DNA from: Ricinus communis
Lineage: Eukaryota; Streptophyta; Magnoliopsida; Malpighiales; Euphorbiaceae
DNA: 64,000 bases
Direction of reading: 5' to 3'
NCBI RefSeq assembly: GCF_019578655.1
Contig: NC_063256.1
Coordinates: forward strand, 14,384,001 to 14,448,000
Part shown: piece after piece, positions 24,090 through 37,610 of the stretch
Layout: every line of letters starts with the position of its first letter
Position numbering within the stretch: position 1 is the stretch's first letter
Position numbers and translations under genes: made by a program
Notes under the pieces: generated by a model
The model's input: only the letters and a program-made list of their open reading frames with translations
Databases searched by the model: none
Told to the model about the DNA's origin: nothing

Positions 24090-25633
24090 AACAAACTCAA
24101 TATATCAACTAATAATATTTAAAAATTCAAAATAATAAAAATCCTATGAAGAATGATTGCTAAAGTATTATATTTACTTTAATATATTAATATTTTGTTA
24201 TATTATCTCATGTATGATTTTATACGATATATAAAATATTTTTAAATAAAAATATAGTTATTATTTTTAAATGAAAAATATTATTATAATTTGAAGAGAT
24301 TTACATTCAATTTAAATTGAATATATATAATTTATTTTAATAAAAATTATCATTTATTTTAAATAAATATAAAAATAATAGAAATATTCCACATAATATA
24401 TGAGTTAATGACTTTTAAAAAAGATTAAAAGCTAAAATTTTTGATTTCATATTACAAATCTAAGAATAATATGTCAACGGCATTTTATTTGGACAAGGCC
24501 ATTTTGGCCCTCAACTTGTGCTGCGGGAACAAAAAAAAGTCAAAAATAAATATTTTGAAAAATAAACCCATAACTTAAATATTTCATACCAAATTAACTC
24601 TTGACCAATTATTTGTGACCCACACGCATTACAAAAAAGATGAATTGAATATTTAAGTGAAAATTCTTACATTTCCATATTTTCAATTCTTAAGTTCTTC
24701 TTAACCCCAACTTTATTTTATTTTTTAAATAAAATTTAAAATATTTTATCTCATTTTTATTTTATTAAATTACTACATCCAGACGTCATTTATAAATTCT
24801 TCTTTTTCTTCTTTTTCTTTTAAATTCATTCATGAAAACAAATCATTGGTTAAGAGATTATCTTTTTTTTCATATCTGATTTCTTATTTATGTTTAGATT
24901 TTGAATGTTGACTTTAATTAAAGCTCGACAGTGAGAGAGAGGCTTAAAATCATTGATTGGGTTTCTTCTTTTCTTCTTTTATATTACTCTATGTCTGTTT
25001 ATTTAAAAACCTAGCCAGTTATTTTTTTAATTATATTGATTTTTTGGTAGAAATTAATTTTTTTGAGAAATTAGATTAAAATAAGATAAAAGATAAAATT
25101 TAAAGCATTTCATAACAATTGCCACAATGTTTTTCTTTTTCTTTTTCTTTTTTCCGTTTAATTTGAATGTGAAAAATATTTTGCATATAGTAAACTTGTT
25201 GGGTGTTTCAACTTAATCTTAAAGCTCCAAGTACCTTTTTTTTTGCTGTTAATCAAAAATAAAAAGCAATATATAAGCTGTTAAGTTTGTTAGTAGATAA
25301 GCAATTTTTCTCTCTTTTTTTTATTATTAATAAGAATAACTAAATTAACATAAATTAATTTAATTTAGTTTCGAGTGTGAATAACATGCTCAATGTTCAA
25401 CTCTAATTTGGGCTGAATTGATTTGAAAGAGGAATTTTTTCACATATGTCCTAAAAAAGCTAAAAATATCATTTTTACTCCTAAGAAAACTTTTTTCTCA
25501 ACAATACTGTAAGTTAAGATTTTATTTTAAGAATACTGTATAATTTATGAGCCATACATGAGTGAATATGTCCTTCCTATTTTTGGTGCCTTGGGAAACG
25601 TTCTCAGATAGACGAGAATGGCTGCATTGATAG
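23811..25633. repeat. AT-rich block C, copy in duplicon 2
   Basis: This block recurs at 43,991-45,833 and, without its left end, at 51,899-53,687. No coding frame is seen. This copy lacks about 85 bp present in the other two (near 45,419 and 53,262) and has a greatly expanded AT microsatellite. Confidence 0.8.
24024..24085. repeat. (AT)n microsatellite, about 60 bp
   Basis: A pure AT dinucleotide run. The same site is only about 14 bp at 44,200 and about 10 bp at 52,037. Confidence 0.95.
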
Positions 25634-27649
25634 TAAATATAAAATATTATGGTTTCTAATTAGATAATGATTGTAGTATTAAAAGTTAATAATATTAAAT
25701 ATATTTATACTATTAATTTATATAATACTAAAAATCAATTAATAAATATTTTTCAATAATATTATATTATTACATTAGTGAAAATTTTTAAAACCAATAA
25801 ATTTTTTAATTATTATTCTTATTAAAAATATTATAAATAAGAGGCATTAACTATATATTTATGTGTTTTTCTATACTGCACTATTTAACCATTAACATTT
25901 AAAAATAATATTTTTCATCATTCGATTTTGCTTTTATAATAAATCCTCTTCCCTTAGAGAACAATTAAACATCGCTAATTAAATTTGATTTTACACTATT
26001 TGTCTTTTATTTTTTTTTTGTAATATACAAATTGCCTCTTTTACTTTATTAATTACTAGAACCCAATTTTCTAATTTCTGCAAAAATCAATTTTAATATA
26101 TGTAAAAATAGTTAAATAGAGTTCTTTAATTACTATAATTTCAAGAATAATTAAATTCTAATAAAATTTAAATAATTTAAACTACATTTGTGAAAATATC
26201 AAGAATTTATATAATTTAATTTTAAATTATTAAAACAAAATAAATTTTATTCTTATTATTAATTTTGTTACACTAGAATTATAATTTTGATAAAAAAATT
26301 TGAGGATCAAATTATATTTTTTTATATAATTAATTCTTTTATTGCAATGAATTTCAAGACAGAAAGATTTTAGTGCAATAATTAAATATAAAGGGCAATT
26401 TGAACATTACAAAAATTCTGGAGGCAAATAGTATAAACTCAAACCTAGTTAATAATTGTTCAACAAAAATTCCAAGCAACAAAAATTTTTAGTATAATAT
26501 TATAAAATAGAAAATGAAAAAATATAATTTGTAAATGTTAAAAGGTAAACATCATGATATAGACAAACATAGAGAATATATAATAAGTAGTACTAACTCT
26601 AATTCTAGAAAATAGGATCTTAATTACATTGTTAAAAATCATGTTAACTAAAAAATTAACTGTCTCTTAAGAAAATAATTCTAATTCTAGAAAGTAGCAA
26701 TTAAAATTAGATTTTTAACATTTTTATTACTTAATAAGTTAGTTTTCTAATCCTAAAATATACCACATCTATGGAAGAGGTATTTTGATACCTCCACTAA
26801 TTCTAGCAGAAGATATATTAGTACCTTAACCAGACTCATTAGAGAGATTTATTGGTACTTTATTTGGTTTTAGGGAAGATACTATAATACCTTAAGTTTT
26901 TCTTAACATGTGAAACTGACCAAATCAAAAAATAATTTTATTTCCTAAATCTAAATGCCCCTCATTTTATTTTAGTATTTGAGGTAAACATAAACAAGTA
27001 AGCTTGACTTACTCGAAGTTGAGCATTGGAGCTGATCAAGTGCAAAATGCTAAATTGATTTTGTCCTTTAAACATATGAGGTGAAAATCTAATACGTGAA
27101 ATTAAACCATGCAAGAAAGGGAAGAGAGGAGAATATAGCAAAATTAGAAACGGATTAAGGATGAGGGGGGCGTTTAAAAGAAATTAATTTCAATCCTAGC
27201 TTTTAAAAGCTTTAGAAAAAATAATACAAATAATAATCCTAATTAATTCTAAGAGAAGTTTTAGATCACTCACTTAGGATTCCTAAATCCATGTTATTAA
27301 AACATGCAACTATGAAGAAATAGAGTTAGTAAAAAGACTAAACACAAATAAACTTGTAACTAAAATAGCAAAGAAATATCAAAGTAACTAAAAAAATTAA
27401 AGTAAATCTAAAATATTATGATTTCTAATTAGATAATAATTGTAGTAGCAAAGTTAATAATATTAAATATATTTGTAGTATTAATTTATATAATACTAAA
27501 AATCAATTAATAAATATTTTTCAATAATGTTATGTTCCATTAGTGAAAAAATTTTAAAACCAATAAAATCTTTAATTATTTATTATTATTAAAAATATTA
27601 TAAATAAGAGGCGTTAACAATATATTTCTGGGTTTTTTCCATATTATAC

Positions 27650-28340
27650 TATTTAACCATTAACATTTAAAAATTATATTTTTCATTATCCTATTTTATA
27701 TTTTATAATAAAATCCCACTCCCTTAGAATTTCAGTTAAACATCGCTATATAAATTTAATATTATATTATTTTTCTTTTGACTTTTGGTATAATGCCTCT
27801 TATAATTTATTAATTATACTAGAACCCTATTTTCTAATTTTTGCAAAAGTCAATTTTAATATATGTAAAAATAGTTAAGTATTATTCATTAATTACTATA
27901 ATTTCAAGAATTATTAAATTTCAGTAAAATTTAAATAATTTAAACAACGTTTTTGTGAAAATATTAAAAATTTATATAATTTAACTTTTAAATTATTAAA
28001 ATAAAATAAATATTATTTTTATTATTAATTTTGTTATACTAGAATTATAACTTTGATAAGAAGTTTGAGGATCAAATTATATTTTTTTACGAAATTAATT
28101 CTTTAATTGCAATGACTTTCGAAAAAGAAAAAGATTATAGTGCAATAATTAAATATAAAAGGCTTGTGCATTACACAAAAACTCGGGAGGCAAATAATAT
28201 AAACTCAAACCTAGTTAATAATTGTTCAACAAAAATTCTAAACAGTAACAAATTTTAGTATAATATTATAAAATAGAAAATGAAAAAATATAATTTGTAA
28301 ATATTAAGAGGTAAACATCATGATATAAACAAATATAGAG
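27650..28340. mobile_element. Inverted-repeat (fold-back) element inside a long unit
   Basis: The left arm (about 27,650-27,860) and the right arm (about 28,130-28,340) are imperfect inverted copies of each other over roughly 200 bp. For example, 'aaattatatttttcat' on the left matches the reverse complement of the right arm's 'atgaaaaaatataattt'. The same arrangement occurs in every long unit. It resembles the MITE-like element at 33,568-34,178 in its subterminal sequence ('gcaaatagtataaactcaaac'). No transposase is encoded. Confidence 0.55.
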
Positions 28341-31300
28341 AATATATAATAACTAGTACTAACTCTAATTCTAGAAAATAGTATCTTAATTACATTGTTA
28401 AAAATCATACTAACTAAAAAATTAACTTTCTATTAAGAAATATTGTAATTCTAGAAAGTAGCATTTAAAATTAGATTTTTAACATTCTCATTAGTTAATA
28501 AGTTAGTTTTCTAATCCTAAAATATACTAATTTACGGAAAAGGTACTTTGATACCTCCCTTAATCTTAGCAAAAGATACATTAGTACCTTGACTAGACTC
28601 ATTAAAGAGATATAATGGTACCTTATCTAGTCCTAGAGTTAATACCTTAAGTTTTTATTAACACGTGAAACTGACCAAATCAAAGTCTAATTTTATTTTC
28701 TAAATCTAAATGCCCTCATTTTATTTAGCATTTGAGGTGAACATAAGTATAAGGCACATGAAGATTACATTGATAAGCTTGACGTACTCGAAGTTAAGCA
28801 TTGGAGCTGATCACATGTAAAATACTAAATTGATTTTGTCCTTTAAACATGTGAGGTGAAAATCTAATGCGTGAAATTAAACCATGCAAAGAAAGGGAAG
28901 AGAGGAGAATAGAGCAAAACTAGAAAGGGATTAAGGATGAGGGGATACTTAAGGGAAATTACTCCTTAAAACAAATAGCACAAATAATAATCATAATTAA
29001 TTCGAAGAGGACTTTTAAATGACTCACTTAGGATTCCTAAATCTATGTTATCAAAACCTGCAACTGTGAAGAAATAAAATTAGCAAAAAGACTAAATATA
29101 AAAGAATTGTAATTAAAATAGCAAAGAAATATTAAAATAACTGAAAAAAATCAAAGTAAATATAAAATATTGTGGTTTCTAATTAAAAAATAGTTGTAGA
29201 ATTTAAAGATAATAATATTAAATATATTTATAGTATTAATTTTTATAATACTAAAAATCAATTAATAAATATTTTTAATAATGTTATGTTATTACATTAA
29301 TGAAATAATTTTAAAACCATTAAAACCAGTAAAATCTTTAAAAATATTTATTATTATTATTATTATTATTAAAAATATTATAAATAAGAGATACTTACTA
29401 TATATATTTATCTATATTACATTATTTAACCATTAATATTTTAAAATTATATTTTTTATTATTCTATTTTAGTTTTTATAATAAAACTTGCCTCCCTTAC
29501 AATTTCAATTAAACATCGCTAACTAAATTTGATTTTACAGCATTTGCCCTCTGATTTTTGGTGTAATATACAAATTACCCTTTATAGTTTATTAATTATA
29601 CTAGAACACAGTTTTCTGATTTCTGCAACAATCAATTTTAATATATATAAAAATAGTTAAGTAGTGTTCTTTAATTAATATAATTTCAAGAAAATTAAAT
29701 TCCAGTAGAATATAAATAATTTGAACTACATATTTGTGAAAATATTAAAAATTTATATAATTAACTTAAAATTATTAAAATAACATAAATATTATTTTTA
29801 TTATTAATATTATTACACTACAATTATAACTTTGATAAGAAGTTTGAGGATCAAATTATATTTTCTTATGAAATTAATTCTTTGAGTGCATTGACTTTTG
29901 GGACAAAAAGATTTTAATACAAAAATTAAATATAAAGGGCAATTTATACATTGCACAAAGATTCTGGAGGCAAATAGTATAAACTCGAATCTAGTTAATA
30001 ATTATTCAACAAAAATTCTAAATATAAAAAGAATTTTAGTATAAAATCACAAAATAGAAAATAATAAATATAATTTTTAAATGTTAAGAGGTAAACATTA
30101 TGATATAGAAAAATATAGAGAATATATAATAACTAGTACTAACTCTAATTCTAGAAAATAGTATCTTAATACATCATTAAAAATCATATTAACTTTCTAT
30201 TAAGAAAATAATTATAATTCTAAAAGTAGCATCTAAAGTTAGATTTTTAACATTCTGATTACTTATTAAGTTAGTTTTCTAACCCTAAAATATGAACTTC
30301 ATTTTCTAATTTCTGCAAAAATCAATTTTAGTATATGTAAAAATAGTTAACTAGTGTTCTTTGATTACCATAATTTTAAAAATAATTCAATTCTAGTAAA
30401 TCTTTTAAATATTTTAAAAGTGCTTATATTTATGAAAATATTAAAAATATATATAATTTAACTCTAAATTACTAAAATAAAATAAATATTACTCTTATTA
30501 TTAATTTTTTCATACTAGAATTATAATTCTGCTAAGAAGTATGAGATCAAACTATGTTTTTTTATAGAATTAATTCTTAAATTGTATTGACTTTCGAGAC
30601 AAAGAGATTTTAGTGCAATGACTAAATATAAAGGGAAATTTATACATTACACAAAAATTTAGAGAGAAAATAGTATAAGCTTAAACCTAGTTCATAATTG
30701 TTCAACAAAAATTTTAACCAGCTAAAAAAATTTTAGTATAGAATACCTTAAATTTAGTCCTAGGGTAGATATTTTAATACCTTAAATTTTTCTTGACATG
30801 TGAGATTGACCAAATCAAAGTCTAATTTTATTTTCTAAAAATCTAAATGCCCTAATTTTATTTTAGCATTTGAGGTGAACATAAGCATAAGTCATGAAAA
30901 GACTACACTCGTAACCTTGACTTAAATTCAAGTTGAACATTCGAGCGATCACATACAGAATGCTAAATTGATTTTATCCTTTAAACATGTGAGATGAAAA
31001 CCTAATAAGTGAAATTAAACCATGCAAAGAAAGGGGGAAAAGGAGAATAGAGCAAAGATAAAAAGCTATTAAGGATGATAGGGAATGCTTAAGGGAAATT
31101 AATTACAATCCTAGCTTTTAAAAGCCTTAAAATAAATAACACGAATAATAATCTTAAATAATTGTAAGAGGAGTTTTAAATGACTCACTTAGGATTCCTA
31201 AATCTATGTTATCAAAACCTGCAACTGTGAAAAAATAAAATTAGCAAAAAGACAAAATATAAAAGAATTGTAATTAAAATAGCAAAGAAATATTAAAGTA

Positions 31301-32099
31301 ACTGAAAAAAATTAAAGTAAATATAAAATATTGTGGTTTCTAATTAGAAAATAGTTGTAGTATTTAAAGATAATAATATTAAATATATTTATAGTATTAA
31401 TTTTTATAATACTAAAAAATCAATTAATAAATATTTTTTAATAATGTTATATTATTACATTAATGAAATAATTTTAAAACCATTATAACCAGTAAAATCT
31501 TTAAAAATATTTATTATTATTATTATTATTAAAAATATTAAAAATAAGAGATATTTACTATATATATTTATCTATATTACATTATTTAACCATTAACATT
31601 TTAAAATTATATTTTTTATTATTCTATTTTAGTTTTTATAATAAAACTTGCCTCCCTTACAATTTCAATTAAACATCGCTAACTAAATTTGATTTTACAA
31701 AGATTTGCCCTCTGATTTTGGTGTAATATACAAATTACCCTTTATAGTTTATTAATTATACTAGAACACAGCTCGATTTCGCAACAATCAATTTTAATAT
31801 ATATAAAAATAGTTAAGTAGTGTTCTTTAATTAATATAATTTCAAGAAAATTAAATTCCAGTAGAATATAAATAATTTGAACTACATATTTGTGAAAATA
31901 TTAAAAATTTATATAATTAACTTAAAATTATTAAAATAACATAAATATTATTTTTATTATTAATATTATTACACTACAATTATAACTTTGATAAGAAGTT
32001 TGAGGATCAAATTATATTTTCTTATGAAATTAATTCTTTGAGTGCATTGACTTTTGGGACAAAAAGATTTTAATACAAAAATTAAATATAAAGGGCAAT

Positions 32100-32803
32100 T
32101 TACATACATAAAAATGCAAACCTAAAGAACAAAAATTCTGGTAGAGCGAAAATAAAAATGCTAAATAAACATCAAAATACTGAATCTAGAAAATTATTTC
32201 ATAATTGTTGAAAATTCAACAAAAATTAACTTTTATTAATAATTCTAATTCTAAAGAACATTTAAAATAGTATAAAAAATATACACAAAATAGAAAATAA
32301 TAAATATAATTTTTACAATGTTCTAAGGGTAAACATTGAAGATTACAACGATTGATAGTCGAAAAATATGCAAAATCAAAATTGATTTTGTGCTTTAAAC
32401 ATATATAATAACTAAACCATGCAAAGAAAGGGGAAGGAATACTAACTCTAACTCTAATAATCCTAATTAATTCTAAGAAGTTTTAAATACTCACTTGTTC
32501 CTAAATCTTAAATACATAAGCACGAATTAAAAATCAGAAAATAAAGTTAATTTTGAATTTGATAAAAGATTTAAGAAATCAAATAATTCAAAAACCTATT
32601 ATTTTGTTCAATCGAAAACATAATTTTATTTTAATTTTCAATGTAAAAGTAGTTTCAACACACAATGGTTGTAATATTAAAAGATAATAATATTAGCTAA
32701 AGTAAATTTATATAATACCAAAATAAATTAATAAATATTTTTCAATAATCTTATTTTATTATATTAATAAAATTTAAACCAATAAAATCTTTACAAATAT
32801 TTA

Positions 32804-32837
<34 letters not shown>

Positions 32838-33500
32838 AATAAGATTTTACACATTTATTTAACTATTTAACTCTTAACATTTAAAAATATATTTTCATCA
32901 ATCTATTTTGATCATACTTCCTTATTAATTAAACGTTAGAATTTGATTTTATACTAACCCTTTCCTTAAAATATGAACTTCATTTTCTAATTTCTGCAAA
33001 AATCAATTTTAATATATGTGAAAATAGTTAACTAGTGTTCTTTGATTACCATAATTTTAAAAATAATTCAATTCTAGTAAATTTTTAAACATTTTAAAAG
33101 TACTTATATTTATGAAAATATTAAAAATATATATAATTTAACTCTAAATTACTAAAATTAAATAAATATTATTCTTATTATTAATTTTTTCATACTAGAA
33201 TTATAATTCTGCTAAGAAGTATGAGAACAAACTATGTTTTTTATAGAATTAATTGTTAAATTGTATTGACTTTCGAGACAAAGAGATTTTAGTGCAATGA
33301 CTAAATATAAAGGGAAATTTATACATTACACAAAAAATTAGAGAGAAAATAGACTAATAACACGAATAATAATCTTAAATAATTGTAAGACATGTGAGTT
33401 TTCTAAATGCCCTACTCACTAGGATACACTCTAAATCCATGTCACATATCAAAACCTGCCTAATAAGTGAAATTAAACCATTATGACTTAAGGAAATAAT
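32100..33500. other. Disordered stretch made of short pieces of the long unit
   Basis: Short phrases known from the long and short units follow one another in broken order, with many small deletions. Examples are the anchor near 32,455 and 'caattgattttgtgctttaaac'-like pieces near 32,380. Elsewhere in the window units are collinear. No gene is seen. It may be a heavily rearranged unit or a poorly resolved consensus. Confidence 0.55.
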
Positions 33501-33567
33501 TACAAAAACTCACTTAGGAAAATAAAAATTAAATTAGCAAATAAAAATTAAACTAACTAAAAATTTA

Positions 33568-34178
33568 GGGTAATTACTATATACTCCTTATGTTTTTCCA
33601 TATTTATCCCTTAATATCTAAAATTTATATTTTTTATCCTTTTGTTTTGTAATTTTATAATAAAAAACCCCTCTCGTCAAAATTCCGATAAGACAATCGT
33701 AAACTAGGTTTGGTATTATACTATTTGCCTCTTGATTTTTGGTGCAATATATAAATTACCCCCTATATTTTATATATTGCACTAATGTCCCCTTGCATTT
33801 TGAAAGTCAATGCAATTAATAATAAACTAAATTGATAAAAATATAATTTGATCCTCAAACTTCTTGAATTTTACAAAGAAATTAGAATAAAAATTTCTAG
33901 TATAATAAATAACTTTAATAGGCAATTTGTATATTACATCAAAGGTCAAGAGGCAATTTGTATTACATTAAAGATCAAGAGGTAATTTATATATTACATC
34001 AAAGATCGGGGCAAATAGTATAAAACCAAACTTATGTAACATTGTTTAACGAAAATTCAGACGGAGCCAATTTTTAGTATACAATTACAAAATAGAATGA
34101 TGAGGAAAATATAATTTTTAGATATTAGAGAGTAATTACTATAATATGAAAAGTATAAGGGGCGAATAGTAATTACCC
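33568..34178. mobile_element. MITE-like element with long terminal inverted repeats
   Basis: This 611-bp element begins 'gggtaattactatatactcc' and ends 'cgaatagtaattaccc', so the tips are inverted repeats ('gggtaattactat'). Imperfect inverted similarity continues inward for about 200 bp. The interior has a direct repeat of a motif like 'aggcaatttgtatattacat' near the right arm. No frame for a transposase is seen, and no clear target-site duplication. Class unknown; the length and long arms suit Mutator-type MITEs or fold-back elements. A truncated relative is at 7,814-8,373. Confidence 0.65.
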
Positions 34179-36931
34179 GAAAAATATTAAAGTTACTATA
34201 AAATATTAAGGTGAAATATTAAAGAAGAGGTACTTTGATACCTCGTCTAATCCTAGCAGAAGATATACTAACCTTGACTAGACTCATTAGAGAGATATAT
34301 TGGTAACTTGTCTAGTTCCGAAGGAGATACTTTAATAACTTAAGTTTTTCTTAACATGTGAAATTGACCAAATTACAGTCTAATTTTATTTAATAAATCT
34401 AAAAATTATTTTATTTAGCATTTAAGTTGAACATAAACCTAAGGGATGAGAGGATTACTCTAATAAACTTAACTTACTTCAAGTTGAGCATTGGAGCCTA
34501 TCAGATATAAAATTTTAAATTGATTTTAGTTATTTAAACATGTGAGGTGAAAATCTAATGCGGGAAATTATACCATGTAAAGAGGAGGAAAAGAAGAATA
34601 AAGAAAAACAAGAAAGAGATTAAGGATGAGGGGGCACTTAAGGGGAATCAATTACAAGCCTGGCTTTTAAAAGCCTTTAATCAAGTAACACAAATAATAA
34701 CCCTAATTAATTCTAAGAGGAGTTTTAAATGAATAACTTAGGATTCCTAAATCCGTGTTATCAAAACCTACAACTATGAAGAAAATAAAGTTGGTAAAAA
34801 GATTAAACACAAAGAAACTTGTAATTAAAAAGAGTAAAGAAATATTAAAGAAGATGTACTTTAATACCTCATCTAATCCTAGCAAAAGATACATTAGTAC
34901 CTTGATTAGACTCATTAGAAAGATATATTGATACCTTATCTAGTCCTATCACATAAATGCTAAATTGATTTTAGTTGTTTAAACATGAAATTTAATGAGA
35001 ATACCTTAAAGAATTTTTCTTAACATGTGATACTAACCAAATTAATGTCTAATTTTATTTCATAAATCTAAAAATCATTTTATTTAGTATTTGAGCTCAA
35101 CATAAGCATAAGGGATTGCAGGATTACAATAATAAATTTAACTTGCTTCAAATTGAGCATTGGAGCCTACCACATACAAAATGCTAAATTGATTTTAGTT
35201 GTTTAAGCATGTGAGGTGAAAGCTTAATGCGGGAAATTAAACCATGTAAAGAAAATGAGGAAAAAAAGGAATAGAGCATAACTAGAAAGAGATTAAGGAT
35301 GAGGGGGCGCCTAAGAGGAATTAATTACACAACCCTGGCTTTTAAAAGCTTTAAATCAAATAACACAAATAATAAACCTAATTAATTCTAGGAGGAGTTT
35401 TAAATGAATCACTTAGGATTCTTAAATCTATGTTATTAAAACCTGCAATTATGAAGAAAAAAAAGACTGAACACAAATGAACTTGTTATTAAAATAGCAA
35501 AGAAATATTAAAGAAGAAGTACTTTGATACCTCATCTAATCCTAGTAGAGGATACATTAGCACCTTGACCAGACTCATTATTTTAATACCTTAAGTTTTT
35601 CTTAACATATAAAACTGACCTTATTTCGTAAATCTAAAGTCATTTTATTTAATATTTGAGCTGAACATAAGTATAAGGGATGGGAAGATTACATTCCCAC
35701 TATTGTTTCATGATAATTAATTCAACCACCAGCCTAATATTCCTCAAAATGCTCTATATTTTCTTTTTATGCAGTCTTTTTCCCTTCCAAAAAGGCATAA
35801 TTGGAGAAGGTCCCCCAGAAGAAAAATTATTCCCAATAGTAATATGTAAAGCATTATTACAAAGTGAATTTATTTTTATTCTTTTAGTGCTTTCAAAATT
35901 ATTATATATATGAAGATATCATTTCTCCTTAGAAATATATAAATTTTTAGCCAAAACGATCCCATTTTTTTTCCTGCTTTCCCTCTTGTACAAGACCATA
36001 TCATTTTTGTGTGTGATAGCTGTATTTCATTACTATATGGCATGTTTTTGTGAGCATTATTATTAATGTTAACTTTTCTGTTTAAAGTATGTTCTTTCTT
36101 GTTTGGTTAATGTTTAAAGTATGTCTTAATTATGTGTTTTCTAGAACAGAATTATAAACATGTGAGGTGAAAACCAAATGCGGGAAATTAAGCCATGTAA
36201 AGAAAAGAAGGAAAAAAAGGAATATAGCATAACTAGAAAGAGATTAAGGATGAGGGGGCGCCTAAAAGGAATTAATTACAACCTTGGCTTTAAAAAGTCT
36301 TAAATCAAATAACACAAATAATAGTTCTAATTAATTCTAAGAGGAGTTTTAAATGAATCACTTAGGATTCCTAAATCATTGTTATTAAAACCTGCAACTA
36401 TGAAGAAATAAAGTTAGCAAAAAAACTGAACACAAATGAACTTGTTATTAAAATAGTAAAGAAATATTAAAGAAGAGGTACTTTGATACCTCATCTAATC
36501 CTAGTAGAAGATACATTAGTACCTCGATTAGACTCATTACTTTAATACCTTAAGTTTTTCTTAACATGTGAAACTGACCTTATTTCATAAATCTAAAAAT
36601 CATTTTATTTAGCACTGGCTGAACATAAGTATAAGGGATGGGAAGATTACACTAATAAGCTTAACTTACTTCAAGTTGAGCATTGGAGCCTATCGTATAC
36701 AAAATGCTAAATTAATTTTAGTTGTTTAAACATGTGAGTTGAAAACCTAATACAGGAAATTAAACCATGTAAAGAAAAGGAGGAAAAGAAAAATAAAGCA
36801 TAACTAGAAAGGGATTAAGGATGAGGGGGCGTTTAAGGGGAATTAATTATAATACTGGCTTTAAAAAGTTAAAATAAATAGCACAAATAATAGTTCTAAT
36901 TAATTCTAAGAGGAGTTTTAAATAACAATTG
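34179..36931. repeat. Short-unit (about 0.6 kb) tandem array, second copy, 4 anchors
   Basis: Anchors lie at about 34,699, 35,374, 36,323 and 36,892. It matches the first short-unit array at 8.4-12.4 kb but with three fewer units. The unit with the replacement segment is kept. No coding potential is seen outside that segment. Confidence 0.8.
35692..36155 (+). other. Replacement segment, second copy, with a 77-codon open frame
   Basis: This matches 10,570-11,022. A plus-strand frame (35,680-35,913) includes K-G-I-I-G-E-G-P-P-E-E-K-L-F and then a hydrophobic stretch. In the first copy the corresponding frame is closed by a CAGA to CGTA difference and an indel. The frame may be chance or a relic exon; I do not recognise the protein. 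Downstream lies the repeated 'tttaaagtatgt' motif. Confidence 0.4.
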
Positions 36932-37610
36932 AAATATTACAATAAAAATAAGGGCAAATAATGTAAACTTAAACCTAATTAATAATTAGTTTAGTATAAA
37001 ATAAAAAAAATAGAATGATGAAAAATATAATTCTATATATTAAGTGGTAAACAATATGATATAGAAAACATAGAGAATTTATAATAATTACCCCTAACAC
37101 TAATCCTAAAAAATAGTATTTTAATTATATTATTAAAAACCATATTAATTAAAACATTAATTTTCTTTTAGAAAATAATTCTAATTTTAAAAAGTAGCAC
37201 TTAAAATTGCATTTTTAATATCTTATACTTAATAACTTAGTTTTCTAATACTAAAAATCTACTAACCTAAGGAAGAGGTAGTTTAGTACTTTGACTAGAC
37301 TCATTAGAGAGGCACATTGGTATCATTATCTAATTCTAGTGAAAGATACCTTGGTACCTTCACATATGAAAAGTGACCAAATAATTCTAATAATGATTTT
37401 AAAAGAATAATGTAAAAACTTGAAGTGTTAATTAATATATTACATACAATGAAATTAATAAAATTTACTTGCCCATTCTTCTTATATTCAATATAAACTC
37501 ATTGAAATAGAATGGAAGATTATCAAGCCATAAAAGATTTTATCTATGATTAATATCATTTATGAAATAATTAGTTAATTATTTAAAAATAAAAATAGCA
37601 GGACTAAAAT
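36932..37610. repeat. Array tail linking block B to block A (copy 2)
   Basis: It is collinear with 12,371-13,204 but lacks several short pieces, including much of the stretch equivalent to 13,020-13,160. No gene is seen. Confidence 0.65.

Larger units (their letters stand above)
25634..33567. repeat. Long-unit (about 1.76 kb) tandem array, second array
   Basis: The marker 'aatataaaatattatggttt' recurs at about 25,634, 27,405, 29,157 and 31,316. A second marker (start of the right inverted arm) recurs at 26,503, 28,261 and 30,050. The spacing is 1,750-1,790 bp, with one larger step. The array matches the first one at 3.2-7.8 kb and the third at 45.8-49.6 kb. The last part (from about 32,100) is disordered. 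No genes are seen. Confidence 0.8.
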
